Positions 44,688 to 55,200 of a stretch of DNA of 64,000 nucleotides are shown here, piece by piece (within the stretch, counting starts at the first letter, position 1; every line of letters starts with the position of its first letter). A model generated the notes under the pieces. That model was given only the letters and a program-made list of their open reading frames with translations. It was not told where the DNA came from and searched no databases. A program made the translations under genes and the position numbers. Origin of the DNA: Bathynomus jamesi (lineage: Eukaryota; Arthropoda; Malacostraca; Isopoda; Cirolanidae); NCBI GenBank assembly GCA_023014485.1, contig JAJOZX010000484.1, positions 609,001 through 673,000 on the forward strand, written 5' to 3'.

Positions 44688-45386
44688 TTATTCTATTAAC
44701 AACTCGTTTGATTTTGCTAAAGAGATAAAAGAGATCAATCATGCCGATTCTCTTACTATGGCCAGTTTTGATATCTCGTCATTGTTTACTAATGTCCCGT
44801 TAAAAGAAACATTAAATATCATAATAAACAAGTTATTCACTACTGATAATACTCTTATTAATGGCCTCACTCAGACTCAATTTAAAAACCTCCTCGAAAT
44901 AGCGTGTTTTGATAATCTTTTCTTATTTAATAGCAACCTTTACAGCCAAATTGATGGGGTAGCTATGGGTTCCCCGTTGAGCCCAACACTAGCAAATGCA
45001 TTTCTTTGCCATTACGAAGAAATTTGGTTGAAAAGTTGTCCTAATAGTTTTAAACCCATATATTACAGAAGATACGTGGATGACACTTTCTTAATATTTA
45101 AACATCCTTCACACGTAAAACTTTTCTTTCATTATCTTAATAAACAACATAGTAATATTAAGTACACATGTGAAAACGAAGCAAATAATAGTTTACCTTT
45201 CCTGGATGTTCTAGTTAAACGGGCTCATAATAAGTTTCAGACTTCACTATTTCGAAAACAAACTTTTACTGGCTTGGGAACCAATTATTTAAGTTGTATG
45301 TTTTATAAATATAAGATTAGTGCTATAGTAACATTATTAACAAGAAGTTACCGTATTTGTTCAAATTACTTTTCATTAAACGAATA

Positions 45387-45557
45387 ATTAACCATAAAAA
45401 GGTAATTTAATATATCTGGTTTCTTTTTGTACTGTAGTTATGGGGAGTTCAGTATTAAAAGTGTTATTTAAAAATTTCTTTAATTGGTTATCAAAAAGAT
45501 TAGAAGGGTAGTAATTATTAATAAAGTACTGTCTTAAAAATTTAAACTCTTCTTACG
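45387..45557 (-). other. Micro-inversion inside PLE D
   Basis: On the plus strand this stretch breaks the PLE frame. On the minus strand it encodes the missing linker between RT and nuclease: FKFLRQYFINNYYPSNLF, then LKKFLNNTFNTELPITTVQ and RYIKLPFYG. These are collinear with FNNLRSYFTNNSFP... and ITVPKDIKYFLVP of PLE B. It begins directly after SLNE and ends before the next linker segment, so a clean inversion of about 170 bp occurred after insertion or during retrotransposition. Confidence 0.8.
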
Positions 45558-46301
45558 TATTCGAGGTGAATTGTCCAAACTGCTCAAGTCTAGTTATCCC
45601 AAATAAATTTTAGATTCGCCTTCGTCAACCCACTTAAATTATCAAATTTTTTAAAGTTCGAAGACAAATTCCCCAAAACTGTATGCCCTAATGTTGTTTA
45701 CAAATACACGTGCGACAGCTGTAAGGCTGCATATATTGGCAGTACTCAACTCCAACTGGAGGTACGCCTTTCTCAACATTTGGGCTTATCAGTCCGTACC
45801 AACCGTCCCCTCAGTAGCCCACCACAATCCGCAATTAGAAACCATAGTAATGAAAACAACCATCCCCTTCACAAAACTCAGTTTGAAATTCTAACTAGAT
45901 CCAATAACCTCACAGAACTCCGAATTTTAGAATCTTTGTACATCTATAGAAACAAACCCTCCATTAACAATAATAGTTCATCTTACAAATTACAGCTCTT
46001 TTAACTAACCAACCGATTTTCATAGACATATACCTTCTGATTTACGGACCATACAGTTTTCTCTTAGGTTTTGTCAAGTATGGAGGTCGATGTAAACATT
46101 GTGTATTCACCTGTTGAGGTAATTTAATTTAATTTTAATGATTTTAATTTTGTGTAGTGATGCAATTTTGATGATTTTAATTTTGTATTGATGCAATTTT
46201 CATTATTTTAATTTTAAGGTTTAATTTTAATGGTTTTAATATTGTATTGATGTAATTTTCATTTTTTATTTTTTTGTTTTAAGGTTTTAAGACTTAATTC
46301 A

Positions 46302-46329
46302 CTGATGATGACAAAAGATTTGTCGAAAC
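46302..46329 (+). ncRNA. Hammerhead-like core, PLE D 3' end
   Basis: CTGATGA at 46,302-46,308, helix II GACAAA/TTTGTC around AGA, GAAAC at 46,325-46,329. A short AC...GT pair ahead of GTA at 46,337-46,339 could form a minimal helix III with a GUA cleavage triplet; a matching helix I is not evident. This is the best helix II among the window's copies. Confidence 0.65.
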
Positions 46330-46385
46330 GTCTGCAGTACAAAAAATAAATGAAAATGTTTGCCGTTGTGTTGGTCCTTCTGTTC

Positions 46386-46410
46386 ATATATATATATATA
46401 TATATATATC
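46386..46410. repeat. (TA)n microsatellite
   Basis: TA run directly after PLE D. Confidence 0.92.
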
Positions 46411-47682
46411 ATTAGAAGTTTGATTTGTGAGAAACGCCGCTTCCCCTGCACGAATGCAGCTAGAAGTGACGTGAATTAAGATAAAACTAACGCGGCCCGC
46501 GAAATCGGACACGACGGAACGCGTCGGAACGCTTCGTAAAAAGAGCCATGAAATTTTTTTCCTACTCAATCTATACTTAGGTTAACTAACCTAACCCCAA
46601 CCTCGGGAATGTTTGTTTGTTTGTTTTTGTTTTAAACCTCTCTCATGAAAGATCGTAAAGTCTTCTAAAGGAAGGCGAGGATCGCGAGGAGGAAATTCCA
46701 AATTTATCCAATTTCCTCGACCCAAATGCCATCATACTACTACTGTACACAATGGTAATTTCAAATTTACATTAGGATAAAATATACTTTTATAACATCG
46801 ACTTGCAAAAATTACTTGCGTATAAAACAATAGTGACACCAACATAGGATGGACTTGGTTAGGTTTAGTTAAGGGTAAGATAAGTCAAGGTTAAGTCAGA
46901 AAGTTTGATATCTTTTACAAGAAGATATAAATAAAATTCCAAAAGCCTGAACAAAATCCACTTGTTTAAAGTCGAATTCGCGTAATATGAGCATGATAAA
47001 TATCGATAATGATCTTATAAAAAAGTTAATTATATCCACGATATCCGCCTAAGAATGAGTGCTAAAGAAGAAGGATAATGGACCAGAATTGAATGGTTCA
47101 CGCCAACACATCTCGCCTCTTTAATATTCACCAAGGTTGTGGTTGGTATGGTTGGCAGTCAGCACGGAGGTTCTTTAATTCTTTGTGATGCGCAGAAACC
47201 CAATTCTTATTATACTTCAGGTCTTTCTTTATCCCTCGTGACTGAAAGTGGTATCACCATTCACCACAGAGACTTTTATTGAGGGTGAATAAGATCCATA
47301 AGATTCATGCGTTATTTTTACATAATTGTTTAAATCAAAACATTTTTTGGTGTCGTGTGGTGGCCCATGTGACGCGAGGACTAAACCTCCTCTGCGCTTC
47401 AGCCTCCGTATTAATTCTTTAAGGTGGCAGAAGGAAGTTTCATTAACAGAAGTGTAAAAACGCGTAAGATAACTCTTAAGAGATCTCTTACTCTGTTCTG
47501 CGTGTGCGTGTGGCGTGTGGGTGTGCCTCCGGTGTCTTCATTCTTGCAGACGAATGTAAGCGAATTCCAGGTTTCTTTTTTGTATTCTTATTTCCTGAGT
47601 TCGGTTCTTTATTTAGAAAATTCGATACTGTTAAAGAGAATAAATCCTGACGGAGGTAAAGTAAAAAATAAGGTCGCGATGA

Positions 47683-47688
<6 letters not shown>
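46411..47688. other. Gap without a recognised gene
   Basis: Mixed-composition sequence with a TTTG run at 46,611-46,627 and GGTTAAG-type words at 46,855-46,900. I see no coding motif. It may be unique host DNA. Confidence 0.45.

Positions 47689-47742
<54 letters not shown>
47689..47742. repeat. (GA)n microsatellite
   Basis: About 26 GA units. ORFs of Arg-Glu or Ser-Leu repeats over it are artefacts of the repeat. Confidence 0.97.
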
Positions 47743-47746
<4 letters not shown>

Positions 47747-47968
47747 TGCATCATGAGATGTCAAAGCACCAGAGACTGGGTCTGAAGGTGGACCGGGCTG
47801 GAAGGTAGAGGAGCTGAGGAGGTGATCGGGGGTAAACGGGCCCGGAGCACCAGGCCCGTGGTTCCTCTCCGGGGCCTTGATATAGCGGGCACAAGAGGAT
47901 GTACTTTCTTCAGATAAAACGGAAATGAGAAATGATGCGTTTTCCATTAGCAAAATTACGGAATGTAC

Positions 47969-48002
47969 AGGATGTTTCAAAAGTCCGGAATCATAGGAAA
48001 TA

Positions 48003-48044
<42 letters not shown>

Positions 48045-48057
48045 CTTATAATAAAAG

Positions 48058-48096
<39 letters not shown>
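47969..48096. repeat. Orphan mariner end, (TA)n and (GT)n runs
   Basis: CAGGATGTTTCAAAAGTCCG resembles the mariner ends at 39.57 kb. TA run 48,011-48,042 and GT run 48,061-48,096 follow. Confidence 0.7.
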
Positions 48097-48097
<1 letters not shown>

Positions 48098-48239
48098 CCA
48101 GCCATAACTCCAAAATGGAAGCAGTTACAAACCTGAAACTTCACACACATATTGATTAGTCCCCAGGTTGTGCACCTGGATGTTAGTAAATTAAATAATT
48201 AAAATTACTGGGCCCGAAGGCCCCATCACCGCGATTAAA

Positions 48240-48384
48240 CTACAGAAAAGAACGCAGCCGTGAAAATTTTGAGCTTCACATTGTGTCAAGATTTCTGAAT
48301 CTTAAGATTTTCATGATTAATTATTTGGTCAATAAAACTATAGAAAAGAACACAGTCATGAAAATCTTGAGCTTCACATATAAT
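48240..48384. repeat. Two-copy direct repeat
   Basis: AAACTACAGAAAAGAACGCA at 48,238 and AAACTATAGAAAAGAACACA at 48,338 start diverged copies sharing TTGAGCTTCACAT. Unit length is about 100 bp. Confidence 0.7.
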
Positions 48385-48865
48385 TAAAACTAGCGGAGCG
48401 ACCCGGCGTTGCGGGGGTGGATGTTGAACGCTATATATATATATATACATATACAGTATATGCCCGGTTAGGTCAACTGAATGCCCGGTTAGGTTAATTG
48501 AATGCCCGGGTAGGTTAATTGAATGCCCGGGTAGGTCAACTGAATACCCGGTTAGGTCAACTGAATTCCCGGTTAGGCCAATTGAATGCCCGGTTAGGTC
48601 AACTGAATGCCCGGGTAGGTTAATTGAATGCCCGGGTAGGTCAACTGAATGCCTGGTTAGGTCAACTGAATGCCCGGTTAGATCAACTGAATGCCCGCCG
48701 AGGTTAATTGAATGCCCGGTTAGGTTAAGTGAATGTCCGGTTAGGTCAACTGAATACCCTGGTAAGTTAATTGAATGCCAGGTTAGGTTAATTGTACGCC
48801 CTTGACGATTGGTTAGGTTAAGTCGTGATATTTTCGTTAGCTTATAGCGTTCAACATCCGCTAGT
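48385..48865. mobile_element. Repeat element with inverted flanks around a 21-bp minisatellite
   Basis: The left flank has CTAGCGGA and GGATGTTGAACGCTATA; the right flank has TATAGCGTTCAACATCCGCTAG, its inverse. Between them about 16 copies of a 21-bp unit (TGCCCGGTTAGGTCAACTGAA with variants GGGTAGGTTAATTGAA) run from about 48,459 to 48,800. Short inverted ends enclosing a minisatellite resemble non-autonomous elements with internal tandem repeats (for example Helitron- or DINE-type), but the class is unresolved. Confidence 0.75.
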
Positions 48866-48876
48866 ATATATATATT

Positions 48877-49351
48877 TGTGGTGGACCGGATATCCGCATC
48901 CGCACTTCTGACTGCGGATGTTATGCGGATATTACCTCTAATAAATTATGCAATTTACAATTAAATCAGCTTATAAAGTAGCTTATAAGGCCCAGTCATG
49001 CACATTTCATGTAAAGTATTAATAATATTAATGAACAAACAAATATATAAACCTGAAAATATAAATACCTGCTAACAGAAAATTGAATGAAACATGTTTC
49101 ATTGAATTTTTTGTGGCTGAAACTCTTGAGAAAGTTATTATTTTTATCATAATGAAAACATTAATATTAATTTTAATTCTTATGCATTGCCTGCCATAAA
49201 AGTAATATCACGAAATTTGAAAAATTATGTCATATATTCATAATTCTATATTATATTGATAGATTAACTAAATATCCGCATCCGTGGATATTGAAATTAA
49301 AGATCCGCATCCACATCCGCAGATGTTAAAAAACTGACATCCGGTCCACCA

Positions 49352-49354
<3 letters not shown>
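48877..49354. mobile_element. hAT-like MITE (ATATCCGCATCCG family)
   Basis: Ends GTGGTGGACCGGAT left and, reversed, TTAGTGGTGGACCGGATG right. Subterminal CCGCATCC repeats are present in both orientations. It is 0.48 kb with no ORF and lies between TA tracts, which hide any target duplication. The terminal AGTGGTGGACC form suggests hAT. Confidence 0.7.
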
Positions 49355-49397
<43 letters not shown>

Positions 49398-49593
49398 CAA
49401 ACAACCACAGGAAAAAGGAAAGGGAAACACGAAATCCGAGCGCTTTCGTGATATATTCGCATCTTCAGGGACAAGAAGATGTGATATAATATATCACGGA
49501 AGCGCTCGGATTTCGTGTTTCCTTTTCTTTTTCCCCGTGGTTGATTGCTTATTAAAAAGATCACGTGTTGTTCTGTGATTTTATTGCATATAT

Positions 49594-49636
<43 letters not shown>
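49355..49636. repeat. TA tracts flanking a PLE-terminus foldback
   Basis: TA runs at 49,355-49,395 and 49,590-49,636 bracket a foldback: GGAAACACGAAATCCGAGCG (about 49,425) returns inverted as CGCTCGGATTTCGTGTTTCC (about 49,505). One half contains CTGAAGA...GAAAG on the minus strand (49,443-49,468), a decayed hammerhead-like core. It is the same design as at 10.3 kb but a different PLE family. Confidence 0.75.
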
Positions 49637-49638
<2 letters not shown>

Positions 49639-51220
49639 GGTGGCCCCCAAAAAAGTTCTCATTTTTCAACTAGTCATATCTCAGTAACCCGTGGACCTAT
49701 ATAGACGATATTTTAACACAATTTACACTAAAGCCTTGTCTCACTATGATTAAAATTTGAAAACGATATCATTTATGCTTTTCTCACAATTTAGAAAATA
49801 AAAACTCGTGTCAAAAAACAAATATCGATTGTAGTCTATGCTCAGCCTTTTGGCGAATTTTAGGCCATGCGTAGGCTACGCCCGTTTCAGAGTTTACGAG
49901 CTTACAGATTACATATCCTTCAGTCCTTCAGTCGCAATCATGACGTTGTCAGAAGAAGACTGTGCTCTCATTAAAGCTTGCTACATTGACAAAGGATGGA
50001 AGAGTGGAAGATTAATACGAGAGTTTCCAGGGAGAGGTTGGAAGAGACGTACACTAGACAAACTGTTAAAGAAGCTTCGCGATACAGGAACCACCACCAG
50101 GAAACCAGGAAGTGGCAGGTCAAAAACAGCAACAACACCAGAAAACGTGGATTACATAAATGATAAAATCTGCTCTCAAGAAAATGAACCAGGGACTCAT
50201 TTATCGCAACGGACAATTGCCAAAAATCTGAGTATTGGTAGGAGTTCTGTGCAACGTGTAGTAAAATCGCTGAACCTAAAACCATTCAAAAGGATTCCCA
50301 CATCTAAAAAAAACGAAAATGTGAAGGATAAAAGAAAAACAAGGTGCAGACAGTTGCTTAATAAATTTTCAGTTGATGGTGTTAAGAAGATAGTGTTCAC
50401 GGATGAGAAGGATTTTACACTAGAAATTCCACGAAATCCTCAAAATGACGTTGTCTACGGACGTGGTCGAAAACGCGATATTCCGGTGAAGACTGTATCA
50501 TGAGACATCGCGATTTTCAAAAAAAGTTATGATATCTGCAGGCGTTTCTTGGAACGGTAAAACTGACGTTCATTTTATTGATACCGAAACAACGAAAGTG
50601 AATTCCGTAAATTACATGGAACTTTTAAACACAAAGTTGTTGCCAGACTGCCGTCGTCTCTATCTAGAAAATGATTTTTGTTTTCAACAAGATGGGGCAC
50701 CGTCACATACAAACAAGGCCACACAGGCATTTCTGAATGATAATACGCACAAATTCATTACCAAGAATGAGTGGCCGCCTCAAAGCCCGGAGTGTAACCC
50801 AATGGATTATTCGATTTGGGAGTTGCTGAAAGAGAAAGTTTATCGTGGGCAGCACGAAAAATTTACTGAACGTGAATTAAAGGACAAAATACTACAATCA
50901 TGGCAGGAAATTGACAATAATGAGGTGCAACGAAGCATCTCTGTGTAGAAGAAGAGACTCCGATTAGTTTGTCAACAGGACGGTGGTCCAATCGATCATT
51001 TAATTGGCTAAAATAAATAAAATATTCATGATATTTGTTTTTTTGACACGAGTTTTTATTTTCTAAATTGTGAGAAAAGCATAAATGATATCAGTTTCAA
51101 ATTTTAACCATAGTGAGACAAGGCTTTGATGTAAATTGTGTTAAAATATCGTCTATATAGGTCCACGGGTTACTGAGATATGATTAGTTGAAAAATGAGA
51201 ACTTTTTTGGGGGCCACCCG
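49637..51220 (+). mobile_element. Tc1/mariner-type transposon with ~190-bp inverted repeats
   Basis: Very long, nearly perfect terminal inverted repeats run from 49,637 (CGGGTGGCCCCC) to about 49,827, mirrored at about 51,030-51,220. The interior encodes a transposase in two frames. The left flank is (TA)n; the right flank is AACACACATA followed by (TA)n, so a clean TA duplication is not seen. Confidence 0.88.
49940..50948 (+). pseudogene. Transposase of the long-TIR mariner element, frameshifted
   Basis: I chose ATG at 49,940 (MTLSEEDCALIKACYIDKGW); upstream codons lie within the inverted repeat. The HTH region includes KLLKKLRDTGTTTRKPGSGR, ISQRTIAKNL-like and VQRVVKSLNLKPFK. The first acidic motif is IVFTDEKDFTLE. 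A shift or stop at about 50,500-50,530 breaks the frame. The second half has WNGKTDVHFIDTETTKVNS, CFQQDGAPSHTNKATQAF and PPQSPECNPMDYSIW. The third catalytic residue is Glu with about 32 residues from the second Asp, so the triad looks like DDE rather than DDD. Only one lesion is obvious. Confidence 0.83.
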
Positions 51221-51221
51221 A

Positions 51222-51229
<8 letters not shown>

Positions 51230-51300
<71 letters not shown>
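51230..51300. repeat. (TA)n microsatellite
   Basis: TA run between the mariner element and the hAT remnant. Confidence 0.95.
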
Positions 51301-51304
<4 letters not shown>

Positions 51305-52576
51305 GCGACGGCGGGGGTCAGGCAGGTCAGGCTCAACCTGACTTAACTTTAAAAGAAAAATAAATTTAATTTCCTGGTCATCATGTAAAATTTAAATTTG
51401 TGTATTTCAAAGATCTATTTATTATGGTCACTTTATTAGAGCAATATAAATTTTAGAATGCCGCATTTTTTCCTTCTCTCCATGCGCCGCTTCTTTGGGC
51501 AAAGTCAGGCTTATTTTATGACGCCTGAACGACCGAGCGCATTAAGCCACAAAGCCAGGTCAGGCATCATTTCCGATGCCTCGCATCACACTTATGAAAA
51601 AATGAAACTTTTACGAAATTTAATGTAATTTAAAATCAACATTAGTATAGCATCTGTCAAAACAATCAGATAAGTATATAATTTTGTCAATCTATTTTTT
51701 CAAAGATGAGAAAAGCGAGTTTTTCAGTTTACATGTCAGGCATATTTGTAAGTGCCTAACATTACCCTGGATGCCAAATCTCATCCTCAGAAAGCTGTTT
51801 GAGTGAAAATAGAGATATGTGGCAACTATAAGTTGCGCACGGCTTTCCTCATTGTCAGTTACTTCAGAGACCATGTCGTATTTGTTTCAATGCATTTGAA
51901 TTTTTTTTCTTTTGTGCTTTTTGTGTGTGTGTGTGTGTGTGTGTGTTTTTTCTTTTTTTACTCGACCTTAGATATCCATATACATTGAAGTACATTTATA
52001 AAGATCCTGATTTTACTGCCTGCAAAAATGTCAAAGAACTGCTAAAATTATGCATTGACTTAGATTTAGAAAAAGCTTTTAGCGAATCTGCAAAACTGTT
52101 TAGATTGATTTTAACTATACCAGTGAGCAGCGCATCCACAGAGAGAAGTTTCTCAACATTAAATCGAATTAAGACGTATCTAAGGAACAGAACTGGTCAG
52201 GAAAGACTATATGTTTAACAAGAATTGCAATAGAGAAAGAAATTGTGGTTTCCCTGGAGAGGCAAAAGATTCTACATGACAAGGTCATCGAAGAATTTGC
52301 ATTGAAACTGAGGAGGTTGGAGTTTATGTATAAATGACTCATGGTAGATTAAATATGATGAAGACATTCTCTAAGTCTAAGGATATAATAAAATAGAAGT
52401 AAGTTATTGTAATTATTAAACAATTTATTGATTTAGTAGAGGCTTTAAGTAATTTTTGAAAACAGAAGCAAAATTAAAAAAAAAAAATTTACATATTCAT
52501 TAATATGAATTCTATCGAAGTCATATGAAGCCCATAATGCTTGTGCCTGACCTATGTGAAAAGTCTGGCGTCGCCC

Positions 52577-52579
<3 letters not shown>
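51301..52579 (+). mobile_element. hAT transposon remnant
   Basis: The right end read in reverse begins CAGGGGCGACGCCAGACTT. The left end has TGAGGCGACGGCG with nearby GTCAGGC repeats that also occur at the right (GTCAGGCACAAGC reversed). Most of the transposase is deleted and only its C-terminal dimerisation part is left. Both sides are TA tracts. Confidence 0.78.
51985..52338 (+). pseudogene. hAT transposase C-terminal dimerisation domain
   Basis: KLFRLILTIPVSSASTERSF and TLNRIKTYLRNRTGQERL match the hAT dimerisation domain found in ZMYM1-like hAT transposases. A stop at about 52,216 is followed out of frame by residues like ALLAIEKE and FYMK. The catalytic core is absent. Confidence 0.85.

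Positions 52580-52652
<73 letters not shown>
52580..52652. repeat. (TA)n and (CA)n compound microsatellite
   Basis: TA run 52,580-52,620 followed by CA run 52,623-52,652. Confidence 0.95.
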
Positions 52653-52655
<3 letters not shown>

Positions 52656-52689
52656 GTGTAGTAGTATAGCCGCAAAAAGGTAGAGTGCA

Positions 52690-52850
52690 GGAATGTTGCA
52701 ATGTTGCAAGAGATAATGTTCATTGTTGCAAAGGGGATTAGGGGTTGCAAAGGGGGTTAGGGGTTGCAAAGGGGGGTGGCGGTTGCAAAAGGGGGGTGGG
52801 GTATGCAACAACTCAGTGTTGCAAATGGGGGGGTGGATGCTGCAGGTGCA
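52690..52850. repeat. GTTGCAAAGGGGG short tandem repeat
   Basis: About seven imperfect units of GTTGCAAAGGGG(GT) with a G-rich strand. G runs of four or more could form quadruplex structures. Confidence 0.82.
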
Positions 52851-53510
52851 GCAAGGGGTCATAAAACTTGGAGGCAGCGTTATCCCCCAAGAGAAAGACA
52901 GGAGAAGGAGTGAAAGGAAGAGAGGTGTTCACCTGGCAGGAGCCAAGTGCATAATAACGCTTCAGCTGACCCGCCGTCCTCTTATAGACTCCTAATCAGC
53001 CAGTTGGCTTAGAAGGAACCAAGGGGGGAGGGGTACACCTGAAGGGGGGAGAGGGGAGGGATCTTCCGGGGAGAAGGAAGGATGACCTCCCCCAAAGGGT
53101 TGCCTTAGCCTAAGAGTGAAAGGATAGACGGAGGAGGACTTTGGGGGGAGGGGGGATGTCCTAAACCCCCAAAGGGAAACTAAGCTAAGTCTTAACCTAA
53201 GAAGGGAAGGAGAGAGTTCTTTATTCGGCCGAAGTTCGCATCAAACTACCAGCTCCGAAGCCAAGCGAGTCTTATATAGATGATGGTTGAGTTGCCAGAT
53301 ACCATTTTTTATTTTAATTGTACAGGTATACATTATTAGGGTGAGTTGCTAGATACCATTTTAATTCGTTACCAAAGCATACAGACTTTCTCTTGAAAAT
53401 CGAAATTGACAATAAGAAAATGATTATTAATTAAATAAATAGAATTTGCCTTCTACTGTCCAAAAAATAGTATAATACGTACAATCGTCAAAATAGTAGT
53501 TCAGACGAAA
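52851..53510. other. Gap without a recognised gene
   Basis: Purine-rich (AAGGGGGGAGAGGGG at 53,040) with no coding signature. 53,285-53,370 has two copies of a GAGTTGCCAGATACCATTTT...CAGGTATACATTATTA unit that also repeats at 56.4-56.6 and 63.2-63.4 kb, so this family is dispersed. Confidence 0.6.
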
Positions 53511-53511
53511 T

Positions 53512-53516
53512 ACACA

Positions 53517-53557
<41 letters not shown>

Positions 53558-53701
53558 CATTGAACAACTTTCTCCTTACCTTATATATATATATATATAT
53601 TATATATATAGAAAGAATCATATTAACTGTGTCTATTTAATTTTGTCATTCCTTATAGAAAGAATCATAATAACTGTGTCTATTTAATTTTGTCATTCCT
53701 T

Positions 53702-53760
<59 letters not shown>
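53512..53760. repeat. Cluster of CA and TA microsatellites with a 54-bp direct repeat
   Basis: CA run 53,515-53,556; TA runs 53,581-53,610 and 53,700-53,758. Between the TA runs a unit starting GAAAGAATCATA(T/A)TAACTG occurs twice in tandem. Confidence 0.9.
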
Positions 53761-53762
<2 letters not shown>

Positions 53763-53863
53763 GGATTTTCACCTTAAAGTGAATTAAAACAATATTAACA
53801 TTAAAAAAAAATCACTAAACAATTGGCTTAGCAAAAGAATTCGTTCCATTAACATATTCTCAA

Positions 53864-53913
<50 letters not shown>

Positions 53914-54367
53914 CTGTACATATTATGTGAATGAAAATCAGAAAAAATGTCAAAAGTATATTAATTTAAAGCAAATGAATTTTCTCCTTTTAAGAGAATC
54001 AATTATTAAAACCAATATTAACAACATAAGAAATTAATCATTAAACGCCGTTTTATTTACTTTCTTTCACGAGGAGTGAGTGGAGCAGAAACGCCAAAGA
54101 ATCACATCTGTTTACCCCGAGGCCTTTTTGAAAGGTACGATCGGACGCGAAGGAATTTGGTCCGAACTTTCTCTCTCTCAAAGACTCAATTCCACCTCTT
54201 CTAGCTTTCCGTGCGTTTGTCTTCTAAATAAAAAAAAATGTTTTTATTAAATGCGTTAATTATTTCTCTTTACTTGCAAATATTTATGGCATCATCTTCT
54301 CAGTTTATTGAAATGTATGAATAAAAAATGGAAAGGTATATTATTATTATTATACATTTTTCAAAAT

Positions 54368-54415
<48 letters not shown>

Positions 54416-54440
54416 TTTCTATGTAGTAATAATAATAATT
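53761..54440. other. Gap with CA microsatellites
   Basis: CA runs at 53,870-53,910 and 54,371-54,413, and a TTA run near 54,341. No gene recognised. Confidence 0.55.
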
Positions 54441-54454
54441 AACTCCTCGCTGAA

Positions 54455-55200
54455 TTGCAAAGATTAAGCTTTTCATCCCGCATTATACCTAAAGTTTAAT
54501 GTGGAAACCGAATCAGAAATACATCTCGTCAGGGAATGATTGCTCACTCTTTCACATCATCTCGCTGATTTGTTCATTTTGACAATGGTTAAGCTTTTCA
54601 CCCCGCATTAGACCTACAGTTTAACGTGGAAACCGAATAAGAAATACATCTCGTCAGGGAATGATTGCTCACTCTTTCACATCATCTCGCTGATTTGTTC
54701 ATTTTGACAATGGTTAAGCTTTTCACCCCGCATTAGACCTACAGTTTAATGTGGAAACCGAATAAGAAATACATCTCGTCAGGGAATGATTGCTCACTCT
54801 TTCACATCATCTCGCTGATTTGTTCATTTTGACAATGGTTAAGCTTTTCACTCCGGCCTTAGACCTACAGTTTAACGTGGAAACCGAATCAGAAATACAT
54901 CTCGTCAGGGAATCATTGATCACTCTTTCGCATCATCTCGCTGATTTGTTCATTTTGACAATGGTTAAGCTTTTCACTCCGGCCTTAGACCTACAGTTTA
55001 ACGTGGAAACCGAATCAGAAATACATCTCGTCAGGGAATCATTGCTCACTCTTTCACATCATCTCGCTGATTTGTTCATTTTGACAATGGTTAAGCTTTT
55101 CACTCCGGCCTTAGACCTACAGTTTAACGTGGAAACCGAATCAGAAATACATCTCGTCAGGGAATCATTGCTCACTCTTTCACATCATAATTTCAACATT
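54455..55200. repeat. 125/126-bp tandem satellite
   Basis: At least five units; the landmark GACAATGGTTAAGC falls at 54,581, 54,706, 54,831, 54,957 and 55,083. The period changes from 125 to 126 when CCCCGCATTAG becomes CTCCGGCCTTAG. The 126-bp units, being a multiple of three, create a 137-codon repeat ORF (42-residue period) that I regard as chance. Broken units continue to about 55,900. Confidence 0.95.

Larger units (their letters stand above)
43167..46004 (+). pseudogene. PLE D protein: RT and GIY-YIG, multiply interrupted
   Basis: 43,167-43,663: ITKPDKGKGVVLI (RT1), LYGLPKVHKPNFPLILSACG (RT2). After the insertion, 44,688 onward resumes with INNSFDFAKEI and 44,758-45,387 gives MASFDISSLFTNVP (first Asp), GVAMGSPLSPTLANAFL, YRRYVDDTFLIF (catalytic box) and NSLPFLDVLV. 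Then a stop falls at the inverted segment. From 45,640 the nuclease reads CPNVVYKYTCDSCKAAYIGS (across frames) and LRILESLYIYRNKPSIN. Removing the insertion and one TTA restores the NDYSINNS joint expected from PLE B. Catalytic motifs are preserved, but the gene is non-functional. Confidence 0.88.
43110..46370 (+). mobile_element. Penelope-like element D, interrupted and rearranged
   Basis: One plus-strand PLE copy. The RT is split by a CACTG transposon at 43,664-44,687, an internal 170-bp inversion lies at 45,387-45,557, and a hammerhead-like core is at the 3' end. Unlike A-C it has no mirrored arm in the window. The 5' end is missing. Confidence 0.88.

Noticed and set aside
47424..47980. 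ORFs rich in Arg-Glu or Ser-Leu
   Set aside because: They are translations of a (GA)n microsatellite and its flanks.
48459..48800. Possible CRISPR-like array
   Set aside because: The 21-bp units are contiguous with no unique spacers, and the genome is eukaryotic.
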